From Ahaetulla prasina (lineage: Eukaryota; Chordata; Lepidosauria; Squamata; Colubridae): 64,000 bases of DNA. The notes beneath the pieces were generated by a model, which was given only the letters and a program-made list of their open reading frames with translations, was not told the DNA's origin and ran no database searches. Position 1 is the first letter of the stretch, and every line of letters begins with the position of its first letter. Of the stretch, positions 11,664-21,500 are shown in pieces. The stretch lies in contig NC_080539.1 in assembly GCF_028640845.1 (NCBI RefSeq), positions 106,232,554-106,296,553 of the forward strand, written 5' to 3'. The translations under genes were made by a program, and so were the position numbers.

Positions 11664-12306
11664 AGGTAGGCCTCAGCTTACGACCACAAGTGAAGCCCAA
11701 CATTTTTGTTGCTAAGAGAGGACAGTTGTTAAGTGAGTTTGCCCCATTTTACATTCTTAAGTGAATCACTTTTTTTTTAAATTTGAATTTATATCCCGCC
11801 CTTCTCCGAAGACTCAGGGCGGCTTACATTGTGTAAAGCAATAGTCTCATTCTATTTGTGTATTTATATACAAAGTCAACTCATTGCCCCCCCAACAATC
11901 TGGGTCCTCATTTTACCTACCTTATAAAGGATGGAAGGCTGAGTCAACCTTGGGCCTGGTGGGACTCGAGCCTGCAGTAATTGTAACTGCAGGCAGCTGT
12001 GTTTTAATAACAGGCATTAGCCTGGTGAGCCACTTCCCAGCCCCTTTTATTTAGTGTTATTCAATTAGTAACACAGTTGTTAAGTGAATCTGGCTTCCCC
12101 CATTGACTTTGTTTGTCAGCGTGCAAAAAGTGATCACATGACCCTGGGCCACTGCATCCATCATAAATATATGACAGTTGCCAAGCATCTAAATTTTGAT
12201 CATGTGACCTTGGGCATGCTGCAATGGTTGTTTGTGTGAAAAACAGACATAAGTTGAAACTTTGAATGGTCACTAAATGAAGTGTTGTAAATCAAGGACT
12301 ACCTAT
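11664..12306. mobile_element. DNA element interrupted by a SINE
   Basis: It starts ACAGGTAGGCCTCAGCTTAC and ends 'gtaaatcaaggactacctat', inverted termini of the 'catgtgatcaaaat' family. The middle is displaced by the SINE at about 11772-12043. Confidence 0.7.
11772..12043 (-). mobile_element. SINE with L2-type hairpin tail, antisense
   Basis: On the minus strand a tRNA-like head and a 'ggctgagtc..cttccatcc' body end in CCGCCCTGAGTCTTCGGAG, AAGGGCGG and an A/T tail. The same structure occurs at 48628-48880. The tail matches the 3' hairpin of the L2 copies in this window. Confidence 0.75.
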
Positions 12307-12307
12307 A

Positions 12308-13580
12308 TGCATTTGCAAACCACCTTTCTCAATAAAAATGCCTTGTCTTTAAAGTAGAAGCTCCCTGAGCCCCAACCTGTCCAGCACCCTCTCATCGACT
12401 GCTTAAGAAAATCATGCTTACTAATTGGATCCAGACCCAATTTCAAGCGAAGGAGCCAAGAGTTAATTGGAACGAGCACCCTACCCTCTAATTCTTTGGA
12501 AGAGCCTTCTGATGAAATCCACATTTCTAAGATCAGAAGGCAAAGCAGCTTTCCTGGATATTGGATCAAATTGCAGGGCCAACCCAAATCTGAGGAGGGG
12601 GGGGGGAAGGGGTGGCAAGCCTTTGGCAGCAGATTTGAATGTCATTAAAGGGCAACTCATTATTAGTTATTCCATTTGTTATTACTATGTTTTTACTGCC
12701 AGGTGTGGGGAAATGCAGATGTGGGATTTTCTGCCTCATTTGCCAAAATAACTTGGCTGGCTTTCGGTGGAACTATATTTCCCAAATTGTAGACGGGACT
12801 GGCTTTGTAGGCCAATTTGATCATCAGCCAATTTCTTTTTTTAAATGGACCTGTGTTGTTATAATTCTGCCTTCTCTTCTACCAAAATCCAGGGTTTTGC
12901 AAGCAAACTGTTCTTCCCCTGGGCAACTCAGCTGTGCGATTTGGAGAAGAGAAGGCAAAAGCCAGGCTAGAGTCGTAAAGAACATTGTTTTCGAACTCAA
13001 GAGCACGTAGAAGAGCCCTGCCCTATTTAAACATAAGACAATCTCTCCGACTGGCCCCAGGCAAGTGGTGTTAGGCCACACCAGGACAAAGGATGTACCC
13101 AGAGGTCTGGCTTGCAACCGCTCTGATGCAAAAGCGTTGCCTTAAAGCAGGTGCACTTAATATCCACTTCCCGAGCCCCTCCCCAATTAGCCACTTAATT
13201 GTTGTTTTTTTACTAAGGGAGAAAGGAAAATATTACCACATATATGGGAAAGTAGGCAAATGAACTGCATTTCATTAGTTAGATTGAAATGAAATATAAC
13301 CCAAATCAAATGTGGAACTGTCTAGAGTCTAGACCTAGTTGCAGCTCTTCCCAATTTTTCAAGAGGCTCCAAGTTTTCCACGTAAAAACTAACTGCAGAC
13401 TTTTGCCTGAAAAAAGATTGACATTGTCCTTAAAGGCCCTGGGGACATATGTTCAACTCAAAGTGATAACTAACTTAAAAGGCTTATTCATTTCTGGGTG
13501 GAATTTAAAGATCAGGTCTTTACCTATAAAGCCCTATGTGGCTTGGCATTGAAATACTGTTATATATGTCCAGTGTACAT
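12308..13580. other. Repeat-poor stretch upstream of CCN2
   Basis: About 1.2 kb with no recognisable transposon, in an otherwise repeat-dense flank 5-6 kb upstream of the CCN2 promoter. ORFs on both strands lack domains. It could hold a distal regulatory element, but I see no diagnostic motif cluster. Confidence 0.35.
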
Positions 13581-13850
13581 CAGTGGTGGGATTCAAATTT
13601 TTTTACTACCAATTCTGTGGGTGTGGCATGGCTTGGTGGGTGTGGCAAGGGAAGGATACTGTAAAATCTCCATTCCCTTCCCATTCCAGGGGAAGGTTAC
13701 TGCAAAATACCCATTTCCTCCCGATCAGCTGGGACTTGGGAGGCAGAGAATAGATGGGGGCAGGGCCAGTCAGAGGTGGTATTTACCGGTTCTCCAAACA
13801 ACTCAAAATTTCCACTACCGGTTCTTATATATATATACCGGTAGTGGAAA
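13581..13850 (-). mobile_element. hAT-like element truncated by AT repeat
   Basis: It begins CAGTGGTGGGATTCAA and continues through the GGTGGGTTTCA family body. It then folds back: 'ttccactaccggttct' is followed after a short (TA)n by its inverse 'accggtagtggaa'. The distal terminus is missing. Confidence 0.7.
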
Positions 13851-13995
<145 letters not shown>

Positions 13996-13999
13996 CCGT

Positions 14000-14609
14000 T
14001 GTCATTCTTTAATATTATCCCAAATGGACAAGAGGGAGGAGTCCCTGAGGGATGCTTTTAGGTGCAGTCCCCCATATTATGGAATGTCTCTGGTTACCTC
14101 ATGGCTGGCCTTTCAGAAGTTGATAAAACAAATCTATTCCAGAGTGGGGTGAATGGCGACCACCGTGCCCATGTATTGTGGCATATTTTTGTTTTATCTT
14201 GACTTTAGTTTTTCTTAATAATGTGCTATGCATTTTTATTAAACTACTATAAGTTTATTTCTAGGTCCAAGGGCACACAAAGAGAATAAACAAATGAATA
14301 AACAAACCATGAAGAGTATTTATCTCTATTTTTTTCAATGTATAAGCACCTAGGCAATGCGTAAGGTTAAAACAAGACAAGGAGAAATGCAGTAATAAAC
14401 AACAGAAACAATTCACTATAGTAACTTGTCAAGAAAGGAGTAAAGAATTCATTACCCAGACTGTCATTCCAATTCTTTTACCAGTGCATTTTTCATCTGT
14501 GCTTATACCTACAAAGATAGTTTGCTAGTTGATTACCCAATATCAAAACATCCCTGGGTGCCTTCCAAAAGTTAAAAAAAACTTATATACGTTAAGCCAA
14601 GATATAGTG
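14000..14609. other. Intergenic, nothing recognised
   Basis: The start (about 14000-14300) has the flavour of an old LINE 3' end but I cannot assign it. No exon seen. Confidence 0.35.
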
Positions 14610-15018
14610 TACAGGTAGCCGTCATCTTACAACCATATTAACAGTACAACTGTTCTGAAAAATAAGTGACTTGCAACCAGTCCTTGCTGCATTACCAGTC
14701 ATGTGATCAAAATTTGAGGACTTGGCAACTGGCATGTATTTATGATGATTGTAGCATCCCAGAGTCGCGTGATTGCCACTTCTGACCTTCCCAGCCAGCT
14801 TCTGACAAGCAATGTCAGTTTAGAAAGCCGGATTTGCTTCATAACTACATGAGTCATTTATGGCAGGAGAGGAATTCACTCGATGCTCTCCAGTTTGCAG
14901 TGATTCATTTAGTAACTATGATAACAAAGGTCATAGAATTGGACACAACTCCCTTAACCACATTGTTTGGCAACCAAAATCATGGTCCCAATTGTAGCCA
15001 TAAATTGAGACTACTGTG
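14610..15018. mobile_element. Non-autonomous DNA element, 'catgtgatcaaaat' family
   Basis: It starts TACAGGTAGCCGTCATCTTA, includes CATGTGATCAAAAT and CTTGGCAACT, and ends 'tagccataaattgagactact'. Diverged copy. Confidence 0.6.
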
Positions 15019-16284
15019 TTGATTACATTCTTAAAGGCAGAAATTCACTTCTAAGTTGTCCATTCACTGCAACTCTTTACTGGACTATGGATACCGCTTT
15101 CTGGACTCAGCTGAAACCCCAGCTGTGAGCTGCTTAAGGGAAACAGGTCATTTTTTCCTCAGGCTAAACCACCTCCCCGGACAGTTGCAAGTGTGGTGGG
15201 TTGTGGATCATACCTGACAAAACTCCTCTGAGGAAGGAAGATTAGTATATAAAAATAGAGGCAGACAGGCAGAGAGACATAATGCCTCATTTCAATAAAT
15301 AGCATCGTATTTTTTTTTTAAAAAAAGCTGTGGAACTATTGAGGGAAGGCAACATGTTTAAGGAGCAAAAAATTGGTAGGGTGTGTTGCTTACGAAGGAT
15401 GAGTTCATACACAGTGGGAAAAGCAGAGCACATCTTCCATGCTTCTGTCTCGCTTTAACCTGCCAAGTATTTTACAGCATATTCCCTCCACCTACTTCTC
15501 TCTTTCTCTCTATCAACAGAAAGTAGTTATTAAGGGAAAAATTCCACTATGATTCAGTGGCCTAATCCTGCAAACCAAGCATTGTACAATACACAATTCT
15601 GGATGATCATATAATAAGAAATGTCCCAAATAAACTTCTTTCCACAGAAAAGTACCTAAGTGTGTGGGGTGGGGTGGGGTGAGGAGAGGGAAACAGTTAA
15701 GTATCAGAAGTCTGCGAAGAAATGAGCAGAAAGTTTTCCATCATAATTCTAGAATACCTAGAAATTTCTAGAATACTCTAGATATTTCTAGAATCTTATG
15801 CCCTGGGTCTTTTAGTCGTATAAGAAAAAGAAAATAAAGAGTTCCCAGCTTTGCTCCTAGCAGTTATTTGGGCTACCAACTACCCATCCCCTCTTCTCCC
15901 CTTCTCCCTCTTGAATTCTCTGTTCTCACTCATGGCAGGAGAGGAATCAAGTAGCACTAGATGTTGAGGGTGATGATCACAAAGAACAAAGTTGTATCGC
16001 CATCCATGAAAGCACATGGAGCAGCGTCATTTACTTCCCTAGGAAGGAAGAATACAAGCAGTGATTCTAAACCCTGGAATATTGTTAAGGGCCTGTGGGA
16101 TATGATTACAGGTATCTGCAGTCCAGTTGGTGTAACTATTCTTTAAAGTGTTTGATGAATGTTAGAGAATGGACAAGATACAGAGAACATAAACTGATCA
16201 TGCATTGCAGAGGCATGACCAATTTTAGTCTGCAATACTTTCCAATGATTCCATTGCCAAGTCTGTCTTTCTCTGTCTTTTCTT

Positions 16285-16285
<1 letters not shown>
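15019..16285. other. Intergenic, nothing recognised
   Basis: Non-coding. A local 'tctagaat' multiplet at about 15749-15795 is a short imperfect repeat. No gene seen. Confidence 0.4.

Positions 16286-16382
<97 letters not shown>
16286..16382. repeat. (GT)n(GA)n compound microsatellite
   Basis: About 48 bp of GT followed directly by about 46 bp of GA. Alternating VCVC/ERER frames across it are artefacts. Confidence 0.95.
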
Positions 16383-16383
<1 letters not shown>

Positions 16384-16587
16384 GAGAGAATAATAAATAT
16401 TGCACAGAAATATTTTGAAAACCTCCCTTCTCATGGGTGGTATGTGTCTTCCTTAATCTTGAGGCCGGAGAGTTTGACAGTTCTGTGCAGGATCTTAGCT
16501 GTTCCCGGCACTGCATTCTTCTGGACAGAGAACTCCAATGTGGTTCCTGGGATCTGTTGGAGCCACTCTTCCAGCTTAAAAGTTACA

Positions 16588-16589
<2 letters not shown>

Positions 16590-16618
<29 letters not shown>

Positions 16619-16634
16619 CATGTGTGTGTGTATT
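16590..16634. repeat. (GT)n microsatellite
   Basis: GT tract with a short 'atgca' break, directly upstream of the Penelope-like end. Confidence 0.9.
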
Positions 16635-16635
16635 G

Positions 16636-16775
16636 CTCCCAGAAGCACGAAGCTGAAGCCTGAAGATGACGAATGAGACTTCGTCGAAACATCGCCAAGA
16701 CACTTCCAATTTTACGCGGGAGAAAACCCGAATAACCAAAGACCTACATACAAACACCCGCGAAAACCTCAGAAA
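16636..16775 (+). mobile_element. Penelope-like terminal segment with hammerhead-like core
   Basis: It contains CTGAAGA (16660-16666), a hairpin GACGAA / TTCGTC (668-673 and 680-685) and GAAAC (686-690). This is the CUGANGA-stem II-GAAA core of a hammerhead ribozyme. 'acacttccaattttacg' and a tail running into (TATACA)n follow. A second copy is antisense at 63405-63545. Penelope-like assignment is inference from the ribozyme motif and element context. Confidence 0.55.
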
Positions 16776-16847
16776 ACAAATATATATATACATATACATA
16801 TACATATACATATATTCCAAATAGAGAGGCACCTCTTTTAATATTCA

Positions 16848-17080
16848 GAGCCGTGATGGTGCAGTGATTAGAATGCAATATTGCAGGCTAACTCTGCATT
16901 CCCATTGTCAGGTGTTCAATCCTGACCAGCTCAAGGTTGACTCAGCCTTCCATCCTTCCGAGGGTGGTAAAATGAGAATTGTTGGGGGCAATATGCTGAC
17001 TCTGTAAACCACTTAGTGAGGGCTGTATAACACTGTGAAACAGTATATAAGTCTAAGTGCTATTGTTATTGCTATATTGG
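16848..17080 (+). mobile_element. tRNA-derived SINE
   Basis: Head 'gatggtgcagtgattagaat', B-box-like 'gtgttcaatcctg', body 'ttccatccttccgagggtgg', tail 'tatataagtctaagtgctat'. The sense copy shows the family order best. Confidence 0.75.
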
Positions 17081-17084
17081 TGAT

Positions 17085-17320
17085 TGCCATCACCAATCTC
17101 TTTCCACTTATGACTGTATGACTGTAATTTTGTTGCTGGCAATCCTTATGATTTATATTGATATATTAACCATCATTTGTGTTGTAAATGTTGTACCTTG
17201 ATGAACGTATCTTTTCTTTTATGTACACTGAGAGCATATGCACCAAGACAAATTCCTTGTGTGTCCAATCACACTTGGCCAATAAAAAATTCTATTCTAT
17301 TTTATTCTATTCTGTATAAA
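17085..17320 (+). mobile_element. CR1/L3-like LINE 3' UTR with (ATTCT)n tail
   Basis: The 'aattccttgtgtgtccaatc' and 'acttggccaataaaaaattc' segments are followed by repeated ATTCT/ATTTT. This is a LINE tail type known in snake genomes to end in ATTCT microsatellites. No RT sequence remains. Confidence 0.7.
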
Positions 17321-18060
17321 AATTATTGATGCATATGAATCTCATATCTCCATTGGGAAGCTCTTCCTCTGGATACAGTTTGTATTGAGAGCTATTACAG
17401 AAGCAATTGCCTTCAAGTCCAACAGGACAATATACAGGATTATTAGGTCCAAGATTGTTTTTTTTAAGTGTTTTTAGTATATTAACAGCCATTTAATGAA
17501 CAAGAAATCTTGTAGTTGATCTTGTGTTATAATTTTGTGGAGTATACTGGAAAAAGTTGAATGTGATATATTCATTTATTTGACATTTTTCCATTAACCT
17601 AGAAAAGAACTCCAATTTCATAGACATTTTTGGGGAGAACCCTCTGAGGTTAACAGGGAAATGCCTTCCTTTTTAAAACGTCTCTTCAGAATGGATAATT
17701 GTGCAAATGAAATCTCTGGTCTTTAACAGAGATCATAATGCTTTTCAAGAAATCGTTTCACTCCTTTCCCTTTCCCCTACAAGTGTGTGATTTTAGTGGA
17801 TTTTAATGCCTTTTGAAAGTTAAGAGTAAGACTGATAGATACCAGTGGTGGACAGGCTGAATTTCTGAGGAATGCTGGTTCAGTCTTTTGAAGGGGGGGG
17901 GGAGAGAAGAGAGAATAATGATTCCAAAGGAGACATATTTTTAACTTCTATAAATCAGGATTGCGGTGATAGGAAGAATCTAAGAAGCTGGAAGCTGGAA
18001 GGAAAGCTCTCCCTCCGCGCGCGCCCCCCCCCCCAAGTGAAAATACAGCGCCTTTTTTGT
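17321..18060. other. Upstream flank of CCN2
   Basis: Non-coding sequence with a G9 run near 17887 and a C10 run near 18026. No additional transposon identified. Confidence 0.4.
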
Positions 18061-18081
18061 GCGCTGAAGTGCGCCAGCTTT

Positions 18082-18180
18082 TTCAGACAGGAGGAATGCG
18101 GAGTGTCAAGGGGTCAGGATCAATCCGGTGTGACTTGACGAGGCAGGAAGGTGGAGAGGAATGCGAGGAATGTCGCTGTT
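18082..18180 (+). promoter_or_regulatory. CCN2 proximal promoter: Smad-like, BCE-1 and TEAD sites
   Basis: Seen: CAGAC (18084-18088, Smad-type half site), GGAATG at 18093-18098, 18158-18163 and 18167-18172 (TEAD/M-CAT), and GTGTCAAGGGGTC (18103-18115). The last corresponds to the basal control element described in mammalian CTGF promoters. Their order and spacing match, from memory, the human promoter, where TGF-beta (Smad) and YAP/TAZ-TEAD drive transcription. The block lies 50-150 bp upstream of the TATA box. Confidence 0.85.
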
Positions 18181-18202
18181 TGTGTGGGACTCCATTCAGC
18201 CG

Positions 18203-18207
18203 ATTGG
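18203..18207 (-). promoter_or_regulatory. Inverted CCAAT box (ATTGG)
   Basis: ATTGG sits 23 bp upstream of the TATA box, at the position of the 'attggcga' segment in mammalian CTGF promoters. Confidence 0.6.
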
Positions 18208-18229
18208 CGAATCCCGGACGCCTCAAGAG

Positions 18230-18236
18230 TATAAAA
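18230..18236 (+). promoter_or_regulatory. CCN2 TATA box
   Basis: TATAAAA in the context 'gagtataaaagcagc'. Transcription is expected to start near 18258-18264. The 5' UTR to 18490 has no upstream ATG. Confidence 0.85.
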
Positions 18237-18490
18237 GCAGCGCCGCTGCCTGCTGGAGACTCAGACCTACCGTCGCTCTCCTTCGAAAAAGCAGAGAGAA
18301 AAGGGAGAGAAAGCGGCACTTTTCCCCACTCCACCCCGAATCGAGCCGATCGAAGGAAGATCTGCCCTCGCCGCCCAGCGATATTTAAAACGAAAAAAAA
18401 GGGGGGGGGATCTCACCTGGACAAGGCTCCCAAAGCAGCCGGCAACTTTTGCCCATCTCCCTGTGCCGAAAAGTTGCGAGAAAAAGGAGG

Positions 18491-18541
18491 ATGGAAGCCC
18501 GCACCTTCGTCTGGGTTTTCCTCGCCGCTCTACTTAGCTGG
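18491..18541 (+). CDS. CCN2: CCN2 exon 1: signal peptide
   Basis: Seventeen codons, [17 protein letters not shown], a classic hydrophobic secretion signal that continues a few residues into exon 2. The donor is GTAAGT at 18542. This part is poorly conserved with mammals, as expected for a signal peptide. Confidence 0.92.
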
Positions 18542-21500
18542 GTAAGTGTTATTTTCTGAGACAGGTCTTGTCTGTCTTGTCTGTCTCTCCTATTTCTTTA
18601 CTCACCGGGCCCACCTGCTTGGAGCGTTATTTGACACACACACCCCGTCTCTCCCTCCCTCTGTCTCCCCAGGAAGCGGCCGGCCAAGAGTGCAGCGCGA
18701 AGTGCCAGTGCTCCTCCTTGCCCCCCGAGTGCCCTCCCGGGGTAAGCCTGGTCCTGGACGGCTGCGGGTGCTGCCGCGTTTGCGCCAAGCAGCTGGGCGA
18801 CCTTTGCACCGAGCGGGATCCTTGCGATCCTCACAAAGGGCTCTTCTGCGATTTCGGCTCCCCGGACAACCGCAAGATCGGAGTATGCACTGGTGAGTAA
18901 ATTGCCTTTTTTGTTCTGCTGGTCGGCGCTCTCTTTGGGACGGGAGCGATTGGAGCAGAGTGGAAAATGCTGAAGTGGGGGGACTTTTTCCCCCCAGGGT
19001 AGGGGTCTCCAACCTTGACAACTTTAAGACAACTTTAAGACTTCAACTCCTAGAGTTTGTGGACTTCAACTCTGGGAGTTGAAGTCCACAAACTTTAAAG
19101 TTGTCAAGGTTGGCGACCCCTGCCCCAGGACAGCGTTTCTCGATTCCATCAGTTTTTAAGATGAGTGGACTTCAACTCCCAGAATTCCCTAAATAGGGAA
19201 GCCTGCCGGTCTTAAAAGTTTGCTGAAATCGACAAACACTGTTTAGGGCTATACAAAGCCATGCAATTCTGAGAGCTTCTTTTTTCTTTTATGGTTTAAG
19301 TATTATTTCGTTTAGAAAAAGCTGAGTCTGATTGGACAGTTTTCTCCCAAAGACTTCTAGGAATATTTAGGACTACAATACCCAGAATTCTGGTTACGAT
19401 TTCTGAGAATCTGATATACAGTAATTTATACACATCTGGTGACATCCGTGAGAACAGGGGTCTCCAACCTTTGGCAACTTTAAGAGTTGTGGACTTCAAC
19501 TCCCAGAATTCCTCTTGCTGGCTGAGGAATTCTGGGAGTTGAAGTCCACAAGTCTTAGAAGGGTATTCCAATCTTGGGAACTTAATTAGAATAGAAGTAT
19601 TGTATTTTTAAAAATAAGTTTGACTAGAACATCTTGCCATAGTTTAGGACAGGGGTCTCCAACCTTGGCAACTTTAAGACTTGTGGACTTCAACTCCCAG
19701 AATTCTGGGAGTTGAAGTCCACAAGTCTTAAAGTTGCCAAGGTTGGAGACTTCTGTTTTAGGAGGTTTAATTCAGTGAGGAAAGTTTTACCTAATGTTTA
19801 CACTTCTACACTTGCCTGTTATTAAAGGCAGAGGAACTGTACATAAACAAAATTGGAAGTCAGTCCTCTTTAGCCCTTCTCTTGTATAGTTCTAGATTCC
19901 TGATATCTCCATTGCTACTAACCCGGCACTGAGTATTTATGAATGAAACCCGTTTTCTATCTTCAGCAAAAGATGGTGCTCCATGTATATTTGGAGGCAT
20001 GGTGTATCGGAGCGGCGAGTCCTTCCAGAGTAGCTGCAAATACCAGTGCACCTGCCTGGATGGAGCTGTAGGCTGCGTGCCTCTCTGCAGCATGGATGTT
20101 CGTCTGCCCAGTCCTGACTGCCCATACCCACGCAGAGTGAAGCTCCCAGGAAAATGCTGTGAGGAATGGGTGTGTGATGAGCCCAAGGACAAAGAACGCA
20201 CTGCAGTTGGACCTGCTCTTGCCGGTGAGCTGACTTTCCTTCATATTTCTTTGGGTTGTTGCTGTACTAGCTTCAACTACATAAACCAGGGGTCTCCAAC
20301 CTTGGTCCCTTTAAGACTTGGGGACTTCAACTCCCAAAGTCCCTCAGCCAGCAAAGCTGGCTGAGGAACTCTGGGAGTTGAAGTCCCCAAGACTTAAAGG
20401 GACCAAGGTTGGAGACCCCTGACATAGACCACTTTTGTCATTCTGTTGTCATGACCACATTTGCTCACTTTGATTCTTAATGTCCAATGTAAGCTAATGG
20501 TTCCCCTATGCTTTTCAGCTTACAGACTAGAAGATACTTATGGACCTGACCCATCCCTGATGCGTGCAAATTGTTTGGTCCAGACCACTGAATGGAGTGC
20601 CTGCTCAAAAACTTGCGGCATGGGAATCTCGACCAGAGTCACCAATGACAATGCCCACTGCAGGCTGGAGAAGCAAAGCAGACTTTGCATGGTGAGACCA
20701 TGCGAAGCAGATCTTGAGGAGAGCATCAAGGTAAATAATTGTCCACTTCTGCTGCTTGCTTCTGTGAAAATCTTTCATCGCCTTACCCTACTTTGGAAAA
20801 TCTCTAATACAAACTAATTTTCAATAAGTTGTAAAAAATTGTTCAACAAGTAGAGCTGCCAAAAAAAAAAAAAAAAGAACCCTGCTTTTCCTCAGAGTGC
20901 TGAATTCCTCTTCTTCCTGCTCACCTGTTCCCTGTATCATAGCCCATATTGGCTTGATCTGGAGAACTTCTTCTTATAGTATTATAGCGCTATGTGTACT
21001 TTTCCAAATTAGGAAGTTCTCTAAGACTTGCTAATGCATTGCTAATGCATAAACCATTCTCTCTCTTTTTTTCTGTATTGTTAATGATGTAAAGTGTAAA
21101 TATAAATCATCAACAAAATTACTTATAGTGCAGCTTTGGATATCAACTGGCCCATTTATAAAATGCAAGATACCTTATTCTGAAGAAAAGTAAAATGGGA
21201 TTGCAGTCTTAACCCTGTTTCTGTAGTTGTCTTTAAAAACTGCAACATGAAACTGGGTTTCTATGAGTAGTAATAAAACTTTCAAGGGATCCAGGCATGA
21301 ACAATTTTCTAAAAGTCCACTAAGGAAAATTAGACATATTTTTTTTAAAAAAATTGCTATATATATATATATATATAGAAAGAACGACAGTTTCAATGCC
21401 TATATAGACAGTGTGTTGTCTGGTTACAATTAGTTTGAGCAATAATCAACATAATAAGAAAATTAGACTTATAAAGGATACAGAAAAGGCAAATTTAAGT

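Larger units (their letters stand above)
18893..19966 (+). other. CCN2 intron 2 with three palindromic MITEs
   Basis: 1074 bp, of which about 350 bp are hairpin-forming MITEs (19001-19122, 19455-19580, 19650-19755). A degraded arm lies at about 19165-19225. Confidence 0.85.

Noticed and set aside
16095..16832. Overlapping ORFs rich in VC, HT, ER, SL repeats
   Set aside because: Artefacts of (GT)n and (GA)n tracts.
16848..17080. Possible tRNA gene
   Set aside because: A- and B-box-like sequences are present but no cloverleaf; several copies with SINE body and tail show it is a SINE.
18546..19021. ORFs antisense and out of frame over CCN2 exon 2
   Set aside because: GC-rich shadow frames of a well-supported exon.
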